Source: Liolophura sinensis
Lineage: Eukaryota; Mollusca; Polyplacophora; Chitonida; Chitonidae
Length of the DNA stretch: 60,000 nt
Assembly (NCBI RefSeq): GCF_032854445.1
Contig: NC_088295.1
Span: forward strand, 78,770,028-78,830,027
Direction: 5' to 3'
Shown: one piece after another, positions 10,647 to 23,000 of the stretch
Numbering within the stretch: position 1 is the first letter of the stretch
How the letters are laid out: every line of letters begins with the position of its first letter
Notes under the pieces: generated by a model
Databases searched by the model: none
What the model was told of the DNA's origin: nothing
Seen by the model: the letters and a program-made list of their open reading frames with translations, nothing else
Program-made: the position numbers and the translations under genes

Positions 10647-13600
10647 GTACGTACATTTATAGACACTTCACTTTCGAATCTTGAGTGTAACATGTAACAT
10701 GTTCCTCACATAATGTCATAAATATCCTCATCAATGTTTCCATTGGTTTCTATGTGTTGATAACATTGTGGGTAACAGTTGCTCTGAATGAGTGATTCAT
10801 TTACTTAAGCAATAATGAGAATGGTTTTAACGTCAGTGCTACATGTAAGTGTTTTTTTTTTTGTGGATGTCATGCTCTTCAGTCATTTGGTATAATGTCA
10901 GCTGGCAGCATTGCGCATCACAAATGCTTTGTAGATCACTGTGCGCCATGCTCACGTGTGTATCTTGACTGCATGGTTCACGAAACCGTGCAACTTTTGG
11001 GCTGACTTTAGGCTGAAAATCCTGCTGAAAAAGATACTATATGTCTTATAGTGTTATGACTTCTTGAAAGTTTAAGTACCATAGTCTCTAAGTTGTTGCT
11101 CATAAGTCATACGCTTGTACTGAAGTGATATAAGAAAGGTGAATACAGTTTCTTTATCCATTATTGATTTTTTGCTACTTTCAGAACCTAGAAGACTTGC
11201 CTTATCAGAATGGCTCTGCCCTCCCCTCAGCAGCCTCACCAGTTACCATGGCTACAGTTGTGTGTGCAAAGAGACTTACCCAAGAAGATGCCGTCAAAAC
11301 AGCTCTCAATCTCGAGTTAAAATTTGATGTATGTATAAATGTGTTTTCTGAAGAGTTTATTACTGCAGATTATTTTCCACATCGATGTGAAGTTGATCCA
11401 GGCTTTGCTACACAATGGATATTGTGTGGACTCCGTATGAATTATTTGAAGGGTTATCATCTTGACAAGTTCAGCAAAAAAAACATTAGAAAAAAATTGA
11501 TTAATTCTCTTGACAAAATGAGTATGTTCTGTATTTGCTAGTAGCATATTTCGATCTAAATACTTAATACTTCGCTTGTGTAAAAATCTTATATAATCTT
11601 GGTGTAGATGTTGTACAAGATTTACAAAATTGCCTAACACCAGTCAGTATTTAAATGTCTCAATGTTCTTCTGTTTTTCTTTGATAAACCTTTTATTGGT
11701 ATGTTTTTCATTGGCATGTTTTGTATTTATAGCCGTCTGTGATACAGTACCACCAGGAGATGCCATTTCTGTTATGTGTCCAAACCCACATCATGAAGTC
11801 TCCCAGCTTTTGGACAGGTATGATTACCTTCTTACCTTCCCTTAGTCATTTGGGAGGAATGTGCAGCTGCAGTTGAATTAGTTGGAATTATTTAACAGCT
11901 CTTCATGTAATATCATATCAGATGAATTGATTCCTGACCTCAGTTGAATAAATGCAGTGAAACATGAATATATTTATTGCTAGATCGATACAAAACCTGT
12001 TGCTGATTGAAGAAGAGTACTTGTACATGTTCAATTTTCTGAGCTGCTTCTTTTGAGTGAAGACAAAATGTTTTTTTACCTGATACAAATATGTGCTCGT
12101 CGTGACTATGATTTGTGTTAATGTTACCAGTATGGATGTATGGTTAAAAGTTTTGTCATTCTTGTACATGTCTAATAAGTATGTATTTCTTGATCTAATT
12201 TTCAGATTAAATTTGACTGATGTGGCGGACCAATTGTTCGAGCTGAGTGTGATGCCTGACACAAAGAAGAGAAGAGCGGCCATTCCAGACCACATTCCTC
12301 CCAAGTCTTCACTCCGTCATATTCTGACCACTTGTGTTGACATCAGACAACCTCCCAAAAAGGTACCTTAGAATGGTCTGTAATCTGAGTGAAATATTCT
12401 GTACAAAGATGTTTAACATCAAGCTAACATAATATTGCTGACACAGCATGTAATTCTGCATCAGCCATCTATTACACCTAGATCCAGATACCAGTTTTTT
12501 GCTTAAAGCAATCCCTGCTTAGAACTGAAAACATTAGATATCTTTAATAAAGTCCCCTTTCATAGTATGGTTTTTCTGGAGCATTGTTGGAGATGCCTAG
12601 CTGAGCTTTTTATGTGAAAATCTTTGTGTGACGTGTTGGAAACATAGTCAGTTAATTCCCATGATTTATCTGTTATCTTTGATGTTTCCAGGCATTATTA
12701 CGAGTTTTGCTCGAGTTCACCTCTAACCCCATACAGAGACGACGTCTACAGGAGCTGTGTAGTAAACAGGGAGGCCAGCTGTACACACAATTTATACATG
12801 GACCTGGGCTCTCTATTCTAGACCTCCTCACAGCTTTCCCCTCTTGTTCTCCAACTGCTGTTAGACTTCTAGGTACATGTGTAGTGTATAGTAAACTGTT
12901 GATTGGATTGATGCGTTCTAATGGCGTAATAATCTATCCAGTTGGATTGTGTAACAAATGAACTTATGTAGTGAAGTACCACAGATTTTGAAACATTTAT
13001 TGTCTGGTTTAAATGCATACAGAACAGGTGTTTACAAAATTAGACAATTAGAGTAATTAGACAACTACTGGCTTTTCACTGTCACCTAAAGTGACATTAG
13101 CTCTGGAGTATTTGTAGACTTAATGACATAGGAGCTGAACAAGGTGAGTGCTCTGGTTATGCTCAGATAATGTATGAAAGCCTGTTAATCGTAATTTTTA
13201 CTTAATTCATTTTTCAGAACATCTGCCTCGCTTACAGCCTCGACCCTACTCAGTTGCTAGGTGAATCAAACTTTTATATGCACCATTTTCATTGTTTTGA
13301 AATGTATGATTATATACAGCAGCTACATAGGTAAGGTGGGGAGGGGGAGGGGTCCATGGCTGAGGTGTCCATGGCTGAAGTGGTTAGGGTGCTATCCTGG
13401 GTCATGCTGGTCTTTCCACAACCTTCAGATTGTTATGGGCTTCCTCCAGGCTCCACCCGATTTCCAGCCACCATAATGCTGGCTGCCATTGCATAAGTGA
13501 AATATTGTTGAGTATGGTGTAAAACACCACACAAATTAATAAATAAATGTAAAGACAGGTATAAAATAGGAAAATGTTTATTCATCATAGTTATATGCTA

Positions 13601-16600
13601 CAGCCATGTCCCTCTTTGCGTCCTTCTGTGCTAAGGCAGAAAGGTACATGTATAGCCACATTTTCACCTTGTTAAGCTGTAGACTTACTATAAATTATGA
13701 AGACATAGATGTACAATGTGCTGGGCTTAATTTGGCTTGCATCACTGACTCTGACTCTTTTACAGTTCTCCCCTGGTTCATCCAGGACAGATTAAGGATC
13801 GTGTTCAACATCATTGAGATATCAGCGGGAGAAGGAAGATGTGCCAGAAGAGGCGTGTGTACGGGTTGGTTAGATGACATCACAGGTGAAATCCAGGTGT
13901 ATAAACCGGCTACACTGGAAAATCAACTGACTACTCTGACACTGGAGGAAAACTCGCAGGTATGTGTGAATTCTGACATACAGCATGCACTATCCATCAG
14001 CATAGTGAGTAACCTGTACACTGGGATTCAAGCATTAGGAGGAAGTCATATGCTGAGATTCTGTGTAAGATATAGGGACAAAATATATAATGATTTTCCA
14101 GGCTCCAAGATATCCTGTAGGGAAAAACACGCCAAACATGTCGTATCTCATCCAGGCAGATGTGGATTGGCTCATTGTAACACCGTTGTAGTCATTTGTT
14201 TTGAAATACATTGGTCAGGCTTTTTGGCGGGCATTCTGATCTCAGCAAACTGGCAAAAGTGTTTACTGTGACAAATCAAATTAAATCCTCTTTGTGAGTT
14301 AAGATGGGCAATGTCATCGCTCCGTGGGGCAGAGATTCTAAATGTAGGCACTGATAGTTATGGACATGTGGAAATACACACATCAGCACATCACACTCTC
14401 ATTTCAGCCAGGAGATGTGATGCCACTGGTGTTGTTTGTTCCTTTCTGTTTATTTTTTTCTCAGGGCATGTTGTTACAGTGGGTTGTAATGTAAATACAC
14501 ATCTGATCATATACAAGTTACTTTACTATGTTATAAAACACATTTCAAGCATGCCCTAACACTGTGTCATTGTTTGTCTACTCTCTGTTTAGATCCAGAT
14601 ACCAGTATTTGCTCGAACCAATCAGAATTTTCACATGCCAGAAGATCTCAGCATCCCCTTGATAATGATTGGTCCTGGAACAGGCGTAGCTCCATTTGTG
14701 GGGTACCTTCAGCACAGAGAGTTCCTACTCAAGGAGACGACAACTGAGTCAGTAGGGGACACATGGCTGTTTTATGGATGCCGACACAAAGATCGAGACT
14801 TCCTCTTCAGGTTTGTTTCTCATATGGTCCATATGCGAGGAGTTGTGCCTTTAATGTCAGGTGATGTGCATGGAAACACAGAGCTATCTAGTGTTCCAGC
14901 GTGGTGCAATGACCCATTAGCCTGTCACCAATGCCGTCGCTATGAGTTCAAGTTCAGCTCATGCTGGCCTTCTCTGGCCATATGTGGGAAGGTCTGCCAG
15001 AAACCTGCGGATGGTCTGTCAGAAAGTTGTAAATGGTTGTTGGTTCCCTCCGGGCTCTGCCCGGTTTCCTCCCACCCTAATACTGGCCATATAAGTGAAA
15101 TATTGTTGAACGGCATAAAACACGAATCAGATAAATAAAATAAATATATTGTTTTTTAAGTAGGTTGAGTTAAGAGCCGTGAGAGCATTACATTGATTTG
15201 AGATTGTGTAAAATTTATAAGCTAATGCATTCATTCAACAAAACCCAGTAGATAGTTCTCTGTTATGTCAACTCAATAGTAGACATGTACCACATTGTAT
15301 TAGGTTAATAAGAGACTTGAACTTTGCTTTGTCTGGTTCGTAGACATGAACAACCTTGTGTTATGGCAGCAACATATCTGAACTATATAGTGTAAATGCG
15401 AAAACAGACATAATCATATTTTGTAAAGTTAATAGTAGACTTGCATTGCTTAAAGTCAGTAGTATTCATGATCAGCATTGTGTAAAGTTAATGGCCGACA
15501 CAAACTACATTGTGTTAATTAAATACAGACTATATGAACTGTGATTTCATTGTTCCAGGGAGGAACTAGAGAGGCTGAGAGAAGTCAGGGTACTGTCTGA
15601 GCTGTGTGTGTCATTCTCCCGGGATGAGGACAGGGGAGACAACAACCGATATGTACAGGATAATCTGCAGAGTCATGGGCCAGCATTAATAGAGCTGATA
15701 GAGGAGAAGGCTGCTGTGATATTTGTATGCGGGGATGCTAAAAATATGGCCAAAACAGTCAATGACATGTTTGTTGACCTTTATCAATCTTGCAAAGGTT
15801 AGTGTTGTGAACTGTATTCCAGTTTATTCTCCTTGCCTTCAACACAAATTGACCAACTTCTCTGACACTTCATAAATGGAGTATCTCATGGATCCACAGA
15901 CAAATTTCAATTTGATCAGCTCTACTGATCCTTGACCTACCTTCTTAGTTGATTTTTGATATTTGGATGTTTTTTGATCATAACAAGAAATTAGCTTATA
16001 AAATGACCTCCGAGTGTGAAGGTGCATCACAATAACTCAGGAACCTCTCATCAGTGTAGTGGCTGTTGTAGCCCAGCTCATGCTGACATCCTCTCCAGCT
16101 GTATCTGAGCAATCTGGCAGCAACCTGTGAATGTTTCTAGCAGCAATGTGTTGAAGATTTCCTGGTACAATAATGCTGACTGCATTCTTTAACATGGTGT
16201 AGAACACCAGGCAAGTAAATAAATAAATAAATATAAAAAGTTTCTTGCATATGATCCTGACTTATTAGATATGATTATATTGTGGTGTGATTCAATGTCA
16301 CAAAGAACACACGGTTCAACTTCAGTTCTTTGACAGGAAATAGAGCAGTACACTACAACATGTATGTCTTGTGCTGTAACCATGGAAGATATCTATAAAA
16401 AGATGACATCAGACCAAGTTGATTGTCTCAAAATAAACTTCTGAATTATGAGCATTTTCCAAATTGCTATTGTTTTACAGTAATAACCTGATTTCAGCCC
16501 AAGCTGTTTGCTGGCCAGTGTGTTTTCTGATGATAACTTTAAGGGATGGAACCCCATCAGACTCAACTCACCACTGTGAATACCAACTGTTATAGAACAG

Positions 16601-16938
16601 ATATAAACTATGTAAAGCTGTGCAGCGGGCAGCTCAGTCCAAAGTGTTGTCGTTAGGCTTAGCCTGAAGATACCTGGAGGATGTGTGGACATGATCTGTT
16701 TCTAAGATCTAAGATTATGTCTGCTCTTGATTACAGGTTTTAGTGCTGGTGATGCTCAGTTCAAGGTGATATCATTACGCTTGATCTGAAGATACCTGGA
16801 GGATGTGTGAAGATGATCTATTTCTAAGATTTAAGATTATGTCTGCTCTTGATTACAGATCTTAGTGCTGGTGATGCTCGGTCCAAGGTGATGTCATTAC
16901 GATTGGCCCGGAGATACCTGGAGGATGTGTGGACATGA
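7567..16938 (+). CDS. MTRR: Methionine synthase reductase (13 coding exons, whole gene)
   Basis: The enzyme is a diflavin (FMN/FAD) NADPH oxidoreductase that reactivates oxidised cob(II)alamin methionine synthase. Coding exons: 7567-7713, 9115-9265, 9657-9774, 10091-10646, 11185-11332, 11733-11817, 12206-12362, 12692-12872, 13218-13260, 13766-13959, 14593-14810, 15559-15797, 16859-16938. They total 2317 nt, giving 771 residues after removal of one surplus base near 13791; the human protein is about 700, and the excess lies mainly in the linker. Order: FMN-binding flavodoxin domain, linker, FAD domain, NADPH domain, C-terminal aromatic tail LEDVWT. An upstream in-frame leader in an unseen 5' exon is possible. 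Exon 5 uses a GTATAA donor at 11333, since the better-looking GTATGT at 11329 breaks the frame. Confidence 0.96.
8015..8179 (+). mobile_element. SINE copy, 5'-truncated, in MTRR intron 1
   Basis: It includes GTGGGAAGGTCTACCAGCAA, the GTGGGTTTC block, CCTCCCACCATATTGCTGGC, AAGTGAAATATTCTTGAGTA and an (AAAT)n tail. Confidence 0.85.
8958..9072 (+). mobile_element. Diverged SINE fragment in MTRR intron 1
   Basis: It retains GGTCGTACATGGGAAG, TTTCCTCCCACCATAATTCT, GTCGTATAA and GATGTAAAACACCACTCAAA. It ends 42 bases before the acceptor of MTRR exon 2. Confidence 0.75.
11185..13959 (+). CDS. MTRR: MTRR exons 5-10: FAD-binding domain
   Basis: Residues about 325-593. Recognisable landmarks are KRLTQEDAVKTALNLEL, PPGDAISVMCPN, AIPDHIPPKSSL, RRLQELCSKQG, LLTAFPSC, then the FAD-binding RPYSVAS and GVCTGWL. 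Exon 9 is only 43 nt. In exon 10 the frame reads HPGQ up to about 13790, then must shift by one base to read RIVFNIIEI; the fit to the family on both sides is good, so one base (most simply the A at 13791) is surplus in this sequence. A SINE (13351-13549) sits just upstream of exon 10, in intron 9. Confidence 0.93.
13351..13549 (+). mobile_element. SINE copy in MTRR intron 9
   Basis: A tRNA-like head (GGCTGAAGTGGTTAGGGTGC) is followed by the body CTTCCTCCAGGCTCCACCCG, the block CACCATAATGCTGGCTGCC and the tail GTAAAACACCACACAAATTA. The head contains a short duplication, TGTCCATGGCTGA, in tandem. Confidence 0.8.
14593..16938 (+). CDS. MTRR: MTRR exons 11-13: NADPH-binding domain and C-terminus
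   Basis: Residues about 594-771. Exon 11 carries GPGTGVAPFVGYLQHR, the pyrophosphate-binding loop, and FYGCRHKDRDFLFR. Exon 12 carries SFSRDEDRGDNNRYVQD and the VCGDAKNMA NADPH-binding motif. Exon 13 encodes DLSAGDARSKVMSLRLARRY then LEDVWT and stop TGA (16936-16938); the Trp is the residue expected to stack on FAD. A full SINE (14896-15147) occupies most of intron 11 and another (16030-16234) is in intron 12. Confidence 0.95.
14896..15147 (+). mobile_element. SINE copy in MTRR intron 11
   Basis: It includes CGTGGTGCAATGACCCATTA, a B-box-like GAGTTCAAGTTCAGCTCATG, the central GTGGGAAGGTCTGCCAGAAA and the conserved 3' block, which ends in an AAATAAAATAAA tail. Confidence 0.85.
16030..16234 (+). 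mobile_element. Diverged SINE copy in MTRR intron 12
   Basis: GAACCTCTCATCAGTGTAGT, GCCCAGCTCATGCTGAC, an imperfect 3' block (ACAATAATGCTGACTGCA) and an AAATAAATAAATAAA tail identify it. It is more decayed than most copies. Confidence 0.7.
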
Positions 16939-16960
16939 TCTGTTTCTAAGATCAAATTGC
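16615..16960 (+). repeat. 122 bp tandem triplication containing the MTRR terminal exon
   Basis: Three units start at about 16615, 16737 and 16859. Each holds AAGATACCTGGAGGATGTGT or a close form followed by GATCTGTTTCTAAGAT. Units 2 and 3 also share the acceptor tract CTGCTCTTGATTACAG. Only unit 3 keeps the open frame to LEDVWT. Units 1 and 2 both have TGA where unit 3 has CGG (the first Arg of ARRY). Confidence 0.9.
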
Positions 16961-16972
16961 AGACTCTGCTAC

Positions 16973-17176
16973 TATGTCAATCCCTCAATCTTTTCGCATA
17001 TGAAAGAGCTAGTTTCAGTGCAATTTATGCAAATTTTAATTTGATGTTGGAGACAAAACTCGATTGATTAGGTTGGCCAATTACAGAACTTTACGAAAAG
17101 TATAATTTTATCAGTCTAAATAGAATAATGCCTTCAATGAACACCTTGCAAACATGTGAAAAGGTGAAGAACCAGG
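16973..17176. mobile_element. MITE copy 3
   Basis: It matches the elements at 597-806 and 1508-1728: left end ATCCCTCAATCTTTTCGCATATGA-like, right end ACATGTGAAAAGGTGAAGAA, and the shared core CAGTGCAATTTATGCAAATT. It is the most decayed copy at its ends. It lies just after the MTRR stop codon, so it is probably transcribed in the 3' UTR. Confidence 0.75.
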
Positions 17177-18637
17177 TAATCTGCACACTGTGCACTATTA
17201 ACAGAGTGCAATAGGTGTTGGGTGAAACTGTGTTATTTTCATCTCTTCACTGCCATAATGGAAGGAGGTGACAAGATCGATCCATAACTACTTGGATCAT
17301 TGATAGGGGGCAATAATTTTTCATCAAGAAATTTTATATGTACCCTATAGACATGATTTTATATCCTTGGGCCTTTTGTACATTTTATGGAAGTGACTTT
17401 TATTTTATTAAGAAGCTAAAGAATACAGCTGTTCATTATTGTTTTTTTACAGTTTTACATTCTAAGTGACTCTGTTAATTCATTTTTGCACTTGTACAGT
17501 TTTAGGCAAGCCATGAGATAAAATTATCTTTCAGATATTTTAACATTTGATTCTGTGGTACCAGAAATATTGGTATCTTAGAATCATGATAGGTTGAAAT
17601 GAAGCTTTAACTGTTTGATATCAATCTTGCGAAATCCTTCTGATATAAACAATTTGCATGTTCATGTGAACACTGACTTGTTGATAAATCTGTGTTAATC
17701 AATTTTTTAGGGTTTAAATCTTCAAATGATGAATCAGGATTTTTATTACACAAGTTAATTGCACTAAAGAAATGTTTGTATTGGGAAAAGCTGATTCATC
17801 AAGATTTATGAAATGCCAGAAGTATCATTTTTGTACTTGCAGAAAATTGGAAATGAGCCAATTTTAAATATTGGCTAAATCTATGCATATGCTGTTTGTT
17901 TAGATATGAAATATTCCGCCTGTTGCGTGTTCACTACATGCTGAGTGTCACTGAGATGTGACCAGCGTAAGCGACATGTCCTGTACTTCCTGTAATGTAG
18001 CTCCACACTTGTACATCTGCAGGTGCAGTTTATTTCGTGATGACCTCTGAATGTCCTGGTGTTATCGGTTAGGAAACATTATATTTAATTACTGTTAAGT
18101 TTACAGTAAACTGTAAGATACTTTCTCTTGATACATATCTCACAAATACAATACAATGTAATATACTTTCTGTTAATACATATCTCACAAATACAAGTAT
18201 GTTATGTATATTTTTACACAACATATTAAAGTGACTATGAAAGAATATATATATATATAGGCCTACCCTGAAATGTCTGTTTTGATTCATTTCTTCCTCA
18301 GTGAAACTTTGTGCTTATTTTGAGAATTTTATCATTTGATGTGATAGTTCAGTAGGTAAATTCGAGCTTGATAGCCAAAGTCTTGAAAGGTGTACATGTA
18401 CTATGGTCGCTAGAATTAGTACCCTTGTAAAGGTTTTCTGCTTAGTGCATTATTACAAGTTGTGTCCAGTTTACATATATGGTTTCCTTGACAATGTCTG
18501 TTAACACATGTAGCTCTCAGAACAGGGATTTATGAGAGTGTACCGTAGTTGTAATATTTAAAGGGCTTTATGTCTTTGCAGCATGTGTCAAGAAAAGACA
18601 GATATTCCTATTTGCCCGAGTGCTCAGTTTATGTACG

Positions 18638-18697
18638 ATTTATTTATTTGATTGATGATTTATGCTGTACTCAAGAATGTTACACTTACGGCGGGGA
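18638..18697 (-). mobile_element. SINE 3' end, inverted
   Basis: On the plus strand it reads TTTATTTATTTGATTGATGA, then TGTACTCAAGAATGTTACAC, the reverse complement of the family's tail block. A G-rich run follows. Confidence 0.7.
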
Positions 18698-19569
18698 AGG
18701 GGGGAGGGGGGGAGGGGGCCTACAGAAGGGAACTGAACGAAACAAAAACAAAAAAAAAATTTGTTTTTCTGATTACATGCAGTCTGAAGGATTTCACCCA
18801 GTGTTTTGACATATTTATTATATAGCTCATTTGCATACACCGGACATGTGTGTCGTCTTTTGATTATTGAATATAGGCTGATGAAATAAACAGTGCAAAC
18901 TTTTTCTCAATAAAGAAAAGACTCGCATAGGAGATGCCAGCACTGACAAAGTTATCGGTAAATTTTCTGCCATTCAAGTGATTTGTTGGTATGTTTGATT
19001 GGAGTTTAGCATCACTTCCAACGTTATTTCAGTCATGTCATCACAGTGTATCCTTGTAGTAGGTAAGGCCCAATGCCGAGAATTATATGGTGCTGCCTCA
19101 CTCAAACACTATGCTGAAGATAAAAAACAGACATGACACTCCACAATTAAAGTGGCAGTCAAATTATACTTACATGTCACTGGATGTCACAGCTAGCCCT
19201 GGATGTCTTAAGTTTGCTTTTTTATATTTGTTCGCATATGCAAGTGCTACCTCTTGTCAACCATGCATGCAATGGGCCTACATATACTTTCTGGCTTCCT
19301 CTTATGCTGAGCAACAAGCAAGCTGGTACCATTAAGATTACCAGTGTCTGAATTGCTATGACTTGACTGGAGATTGCATGAGCTCCAAATCTACCATTTA
19401 CGAGGCAGACCTCCTGTACGTATCTGCTACCGGCACACCACTTCTGACAGCTAGTCCACTCGTATTAAGTTGGGTTCACACGTGAATAAACCTCGAGTTC
19501 CCAAAGTGGACCACCATCGGGCATGACAAACTTACTGACCTAAAACCGCATGCACCCACTTCAAGTTAC

Positions 19570-19798
19570 AGCACCATAGCGTGAAGACCCATGCAGGAGC
19601 CTCTCACAATCCTGTCGGTGTGAGTTCCAGCCCAGCTTATGCTGGCTTCCTGTCCGGCCGAACGTTGGAAGGTCTGACAGCAACATGCGGATGATCGTGA
19701 GTTTCCTCCCACCATAAAGCTGGTCGCCGTGGTATAAGTGAAATATTCTTGAGTACGGCGTAAATCACCAATCAAATAAATAAATCAAATAAATAAAC
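19570..19798 (+). mobile_element. SINE copy upstream of PDSS1
   Basis: A tRNA-like head region (GCACCATAGCGTGAAGACCC, AGGAGCCTCTCACAAT) precedes CCCAGCTTATGCTGGCTTCC, GGAAGGTCTGACAGCAACAT, CCTCCCACCATAAAGCTGGT and a double AAATAAATC tail. Confidence 0.85.
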
Positions 19799-19833
19799 AC
19801 CAATATATTCTTTTTAAAATAAGTTTTTAACTT

Positions 19834-19876
19834 TGGTGGTGGTGGTGGTGGTGTGTGTGTGGGGGGGTGGGGGTGT
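19834..19876. repeat. (GGT)n/(GT)n/G-run simple repeat
   Basis: Consecutive GGT triplets pass into GT dinucleotides and then G-runs. On the plus strand it has four or more G-tracts, so G-quadruplex formation upstream of PDSS1 is conceivable. Confidence 0.85.
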
Positions 19877-20054
19877 AATTTCAATATCGGTTGACTATTT
19901 GTGTGACTTCAGAATGTAGTTCATGTCCTAAATTGCAGCCTTGAAATGCGTTGTCTTTTCATAACCATGCGAGCTGCTGTCATCTGCCGAGTTGTTGCAT
20001 CAGAGCAACCAATGTCAAGGCTGTTTTGATCAAGGTTGAAAGGTCATACCGAGC

Positions 20055-23000
20055 ATGGCTACTCGGTTAGGCCGGGTGCTCTCCAAATCACCCCCTCTGT
20101 TTAGAGGGGCCACAGATTCTTGTCATGGAAGATCTGCTGTTATTAAGCAAATACCTCACTTCCAAACTTATAGCCAGAGAAAAGGCTTTTGTCGATTGTT
20201 ATGTAGTAGAGCGCCCAAGGTGAGTGTATGTGTCACGTTGCTAACGATGTCAATGATACTGATAGTGATATAACATGTGTTGTTGTTGTTGTTACACTCG
20301 CTTACAATTTTTACGATTACATGTTTATGATTGCAGCGCATGGTCATCACTACAGAGGTAAGGTACGAAGTACCACTCTTTATATTTTAATAGTCCAGGT
20401 CAGTCAGATGCCAGACAGCTATATAGCCCAAGTTCACTAGCTGTTTCATGAAAAGCCCAGCTCATGCTGGCTTCCCGTATGGTCGTATGTTGTTATCCCC
20501 AAAAGACTCCAACTCCTTTTCTTATAATACACAGCGGCGTTGGAGTCTCAACTCTAACAGTGTTAATTTCGTACTCAACGAAGGTCCAGGCCGATACTCC
20601 TTATTATCACAGAAGCCTCGTGCAAATAAAAGACACCAACCTAAAGACCTGCTTTCCCCACCCACAGCACCGACAGCATATACCCCTACTCGCTTTAGAT
20701 TAGATTTCAACGGCTGGATTGTTGTTTAAAGAGAATTGACTGCTGCACATTTTGATGTCTTTTATACGCGGATAACCAGTGAAATCAGTTTATACCAAGT
20801 TACATTAGGATGGCGTTTTGAAATTTTCCTGCTGGATGAGATATGGTGAAAAGATGTGCTATACCGGTACATACCAAGGTAGTATAGCACATTTCGATGG
20901 GCTACTACTGATATACTGATGGAGTGAGAAGTACTGAAGTGCTGTTCAACCATTGGTCTTTTGTTGAACATTTAATGCAGAGAAAAAATACCTGAATACT
21001 GTTCAATAAAAAATGCTGGCCATATCTTACAACGCCTTTCAAGGAATAGTTATATCTCATAGCGTACATATTCTTATGCTTATGGTTAGACTGCTTTGCC
21101 TGCTGAAATGACCAGACCAAGTCTGTTAACTTTCACTCACTTTGTCGATCAGCATATCAGTAATAGAGCTACAGTAGTAGATTTGTCCTTCATGCTGCAA
21201 GGGTAGATACAGAAAAATTAAGAGATATGTGAGTCTGAGAAACCAGAGACAGTAGGCCTATGGTAGTAAGGATTGGTCCTGATTGTAAGGTGTGAAGGGG
21301 CAGAAGAAACATCTAACCAAAATATATATTTAAATCAGAATTTTTTTTACAGGCTGCATGTCAAGGGAGAAATTTCAAGAACACTTGAAACGTCCATGTA
21401 TAGTTGTTTCAGCTTTTTCAGGTGATGATTTATTTTAAATGCGTGTTTAATAGGACTACCATTGGTTGTGCAGATCTTTAACACGATTTCTTCTTGTTGG
21501 TATTGAAGCATGGATTAGGCTTTACCTCCACAGTACCATTTACTTTGGGCGACTCATTTCTGATCGTTATTATCATAAAACTTCTATCCAATAATTATGA
21601 AATTGATACTCCAATCAAGTATATATACATGTATAAACTAAACCTTGGGTATGAGCAACATAAAACATGTGCTAATAAGTATTTTGTGCTGTAATACAAG
21701 TATATACATAAATTGTAACCTATTTTGTGATGTCTTCTTCTTCAGACACAAAGACATTTATTTTCATGGCTCTCATCCTCAAAGCTCCATAAACACCAGT
21801 GTGCTTGTAGACGTTCTCTTGTGACAACCATCTACAATCATGAGCAACCGCCACAGCAAACCTCAACAAATCCATACCAGATTGTACAGCAAGAGTTATC
21901 TACCTTGTCAGAAGATATCAAATTGGTGAGTATTAAATAATAAGTTGGTATAAATAACACAAGTGTTACTGATACTGAACCAGACCACATGGAATTCCAG
22001 ATACAAGGAGCCCTTAACTACATGTAGGTGGTACAAGTCTGTGTTACAGGCTTTTTTTTACATTATGGACCAGGTGAATACAAGTGAAAATGTTTTACCT
22101 GGATATGCCTCAGCCAAGCTACGTCTCAAGTGGAATAAATGTGCCCATAGATAGTTGTTAGCTGAGTAGTTAAGATGGCAAGATGCTTGCTTGTCAACCA
22201 CTAGGACATATGAGGTGTCAGTTCAAGAGCAGGGAATAAACTAATATCACATTGATTATGGATAACATCTTCTGGCAGTATTAGCTGACAACATTTCAAT
22301 TTAGTGTCAAAGACCCTTTTCAAGCCAGTAGTCAAGGTCGAAACCTCACTGAAAAAAACTAGAAATCGTTATTAACATGATCAAGAAGCTATGTGTTAAT
22401 GCCTTACAACTACCAGCTTCTAAATGTGAATCAGAGATATTAAGCAAGCTAAGGAATAGATGAGATATTCCATCCTAACAGCAGCGGCAGCTTGTGGATT
22501 TGGTGGCAAGAAACAGTTGACAAATCTCATGTGACTGTTCAGGTAATCTTGCATGAAATTTATTGGTGATAACTTACCTTCTGTCAGTGTAGTAAACACT
22601 TGAGCCAGTCTGCAGGTATAAAACTGTGTCACACTCCAGAAAGTTTGTCAGATACTTGCCAGTGATCAGTGGCTCTCTCTGGACATTCTAGTTTGTTCCA
22701 CCATTAAAACTGAGCACTGTTGCCCATCACCGAGATAATTACAGCCATTTACACAATCTCATGGGTTAACTTATTTATCTGAACAGCGTAAAAAAAAACA
22801 AAAAAAAAACTCATTGGATGTCATTTATTGGTTCAGGCTGATTTGGAAAAAATATGCTAGTCAGTAAATTAGCATTGTGCATTCTGCTAAACCATAGGAT
22901 AGCTTTTGTAGAAGCGAAGAATTATTCACAATGAACAGCTTTAGACCTCAATGAAATATGCATGTGTTCATAGAGGTGAATTATTTTACCCACAGTTGCT

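Larger units (their letters stand above)
16939..18915 (+). other. Probable MTRR 3' UTR and downstream sequence
   Basis: No coding sequence is recognised. A MITE (16973-17176) begins 35 bases after the stop. A SINE 3' end on the other strand lies at 18638-18697. Possible polyadenylation signals AATAAA (about 18885) and CAATAAAG (about 18908) lie near the end, but the true 3' end could be earlier. Confidence 0.4.
18916..20054. other. MTRR-PDSS1 intergenic region
   Basis: It contains a long SINE copy (19570-19798) and a GGT/GT/G-rich simple repeat at about 19834-19876. The last 170 bases before the PDSS1 ATG are the likely PDSS1 5' UTR or promoter. No gene is recognised. Confidence 0.5.

Noticed and set aside
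11317-11640. Minus-strand 107-codon frame overlapping MTRR exon 5
   Set aside because: It is antisense to a confidently assigned exon and AT-rich intron, with no similarity.
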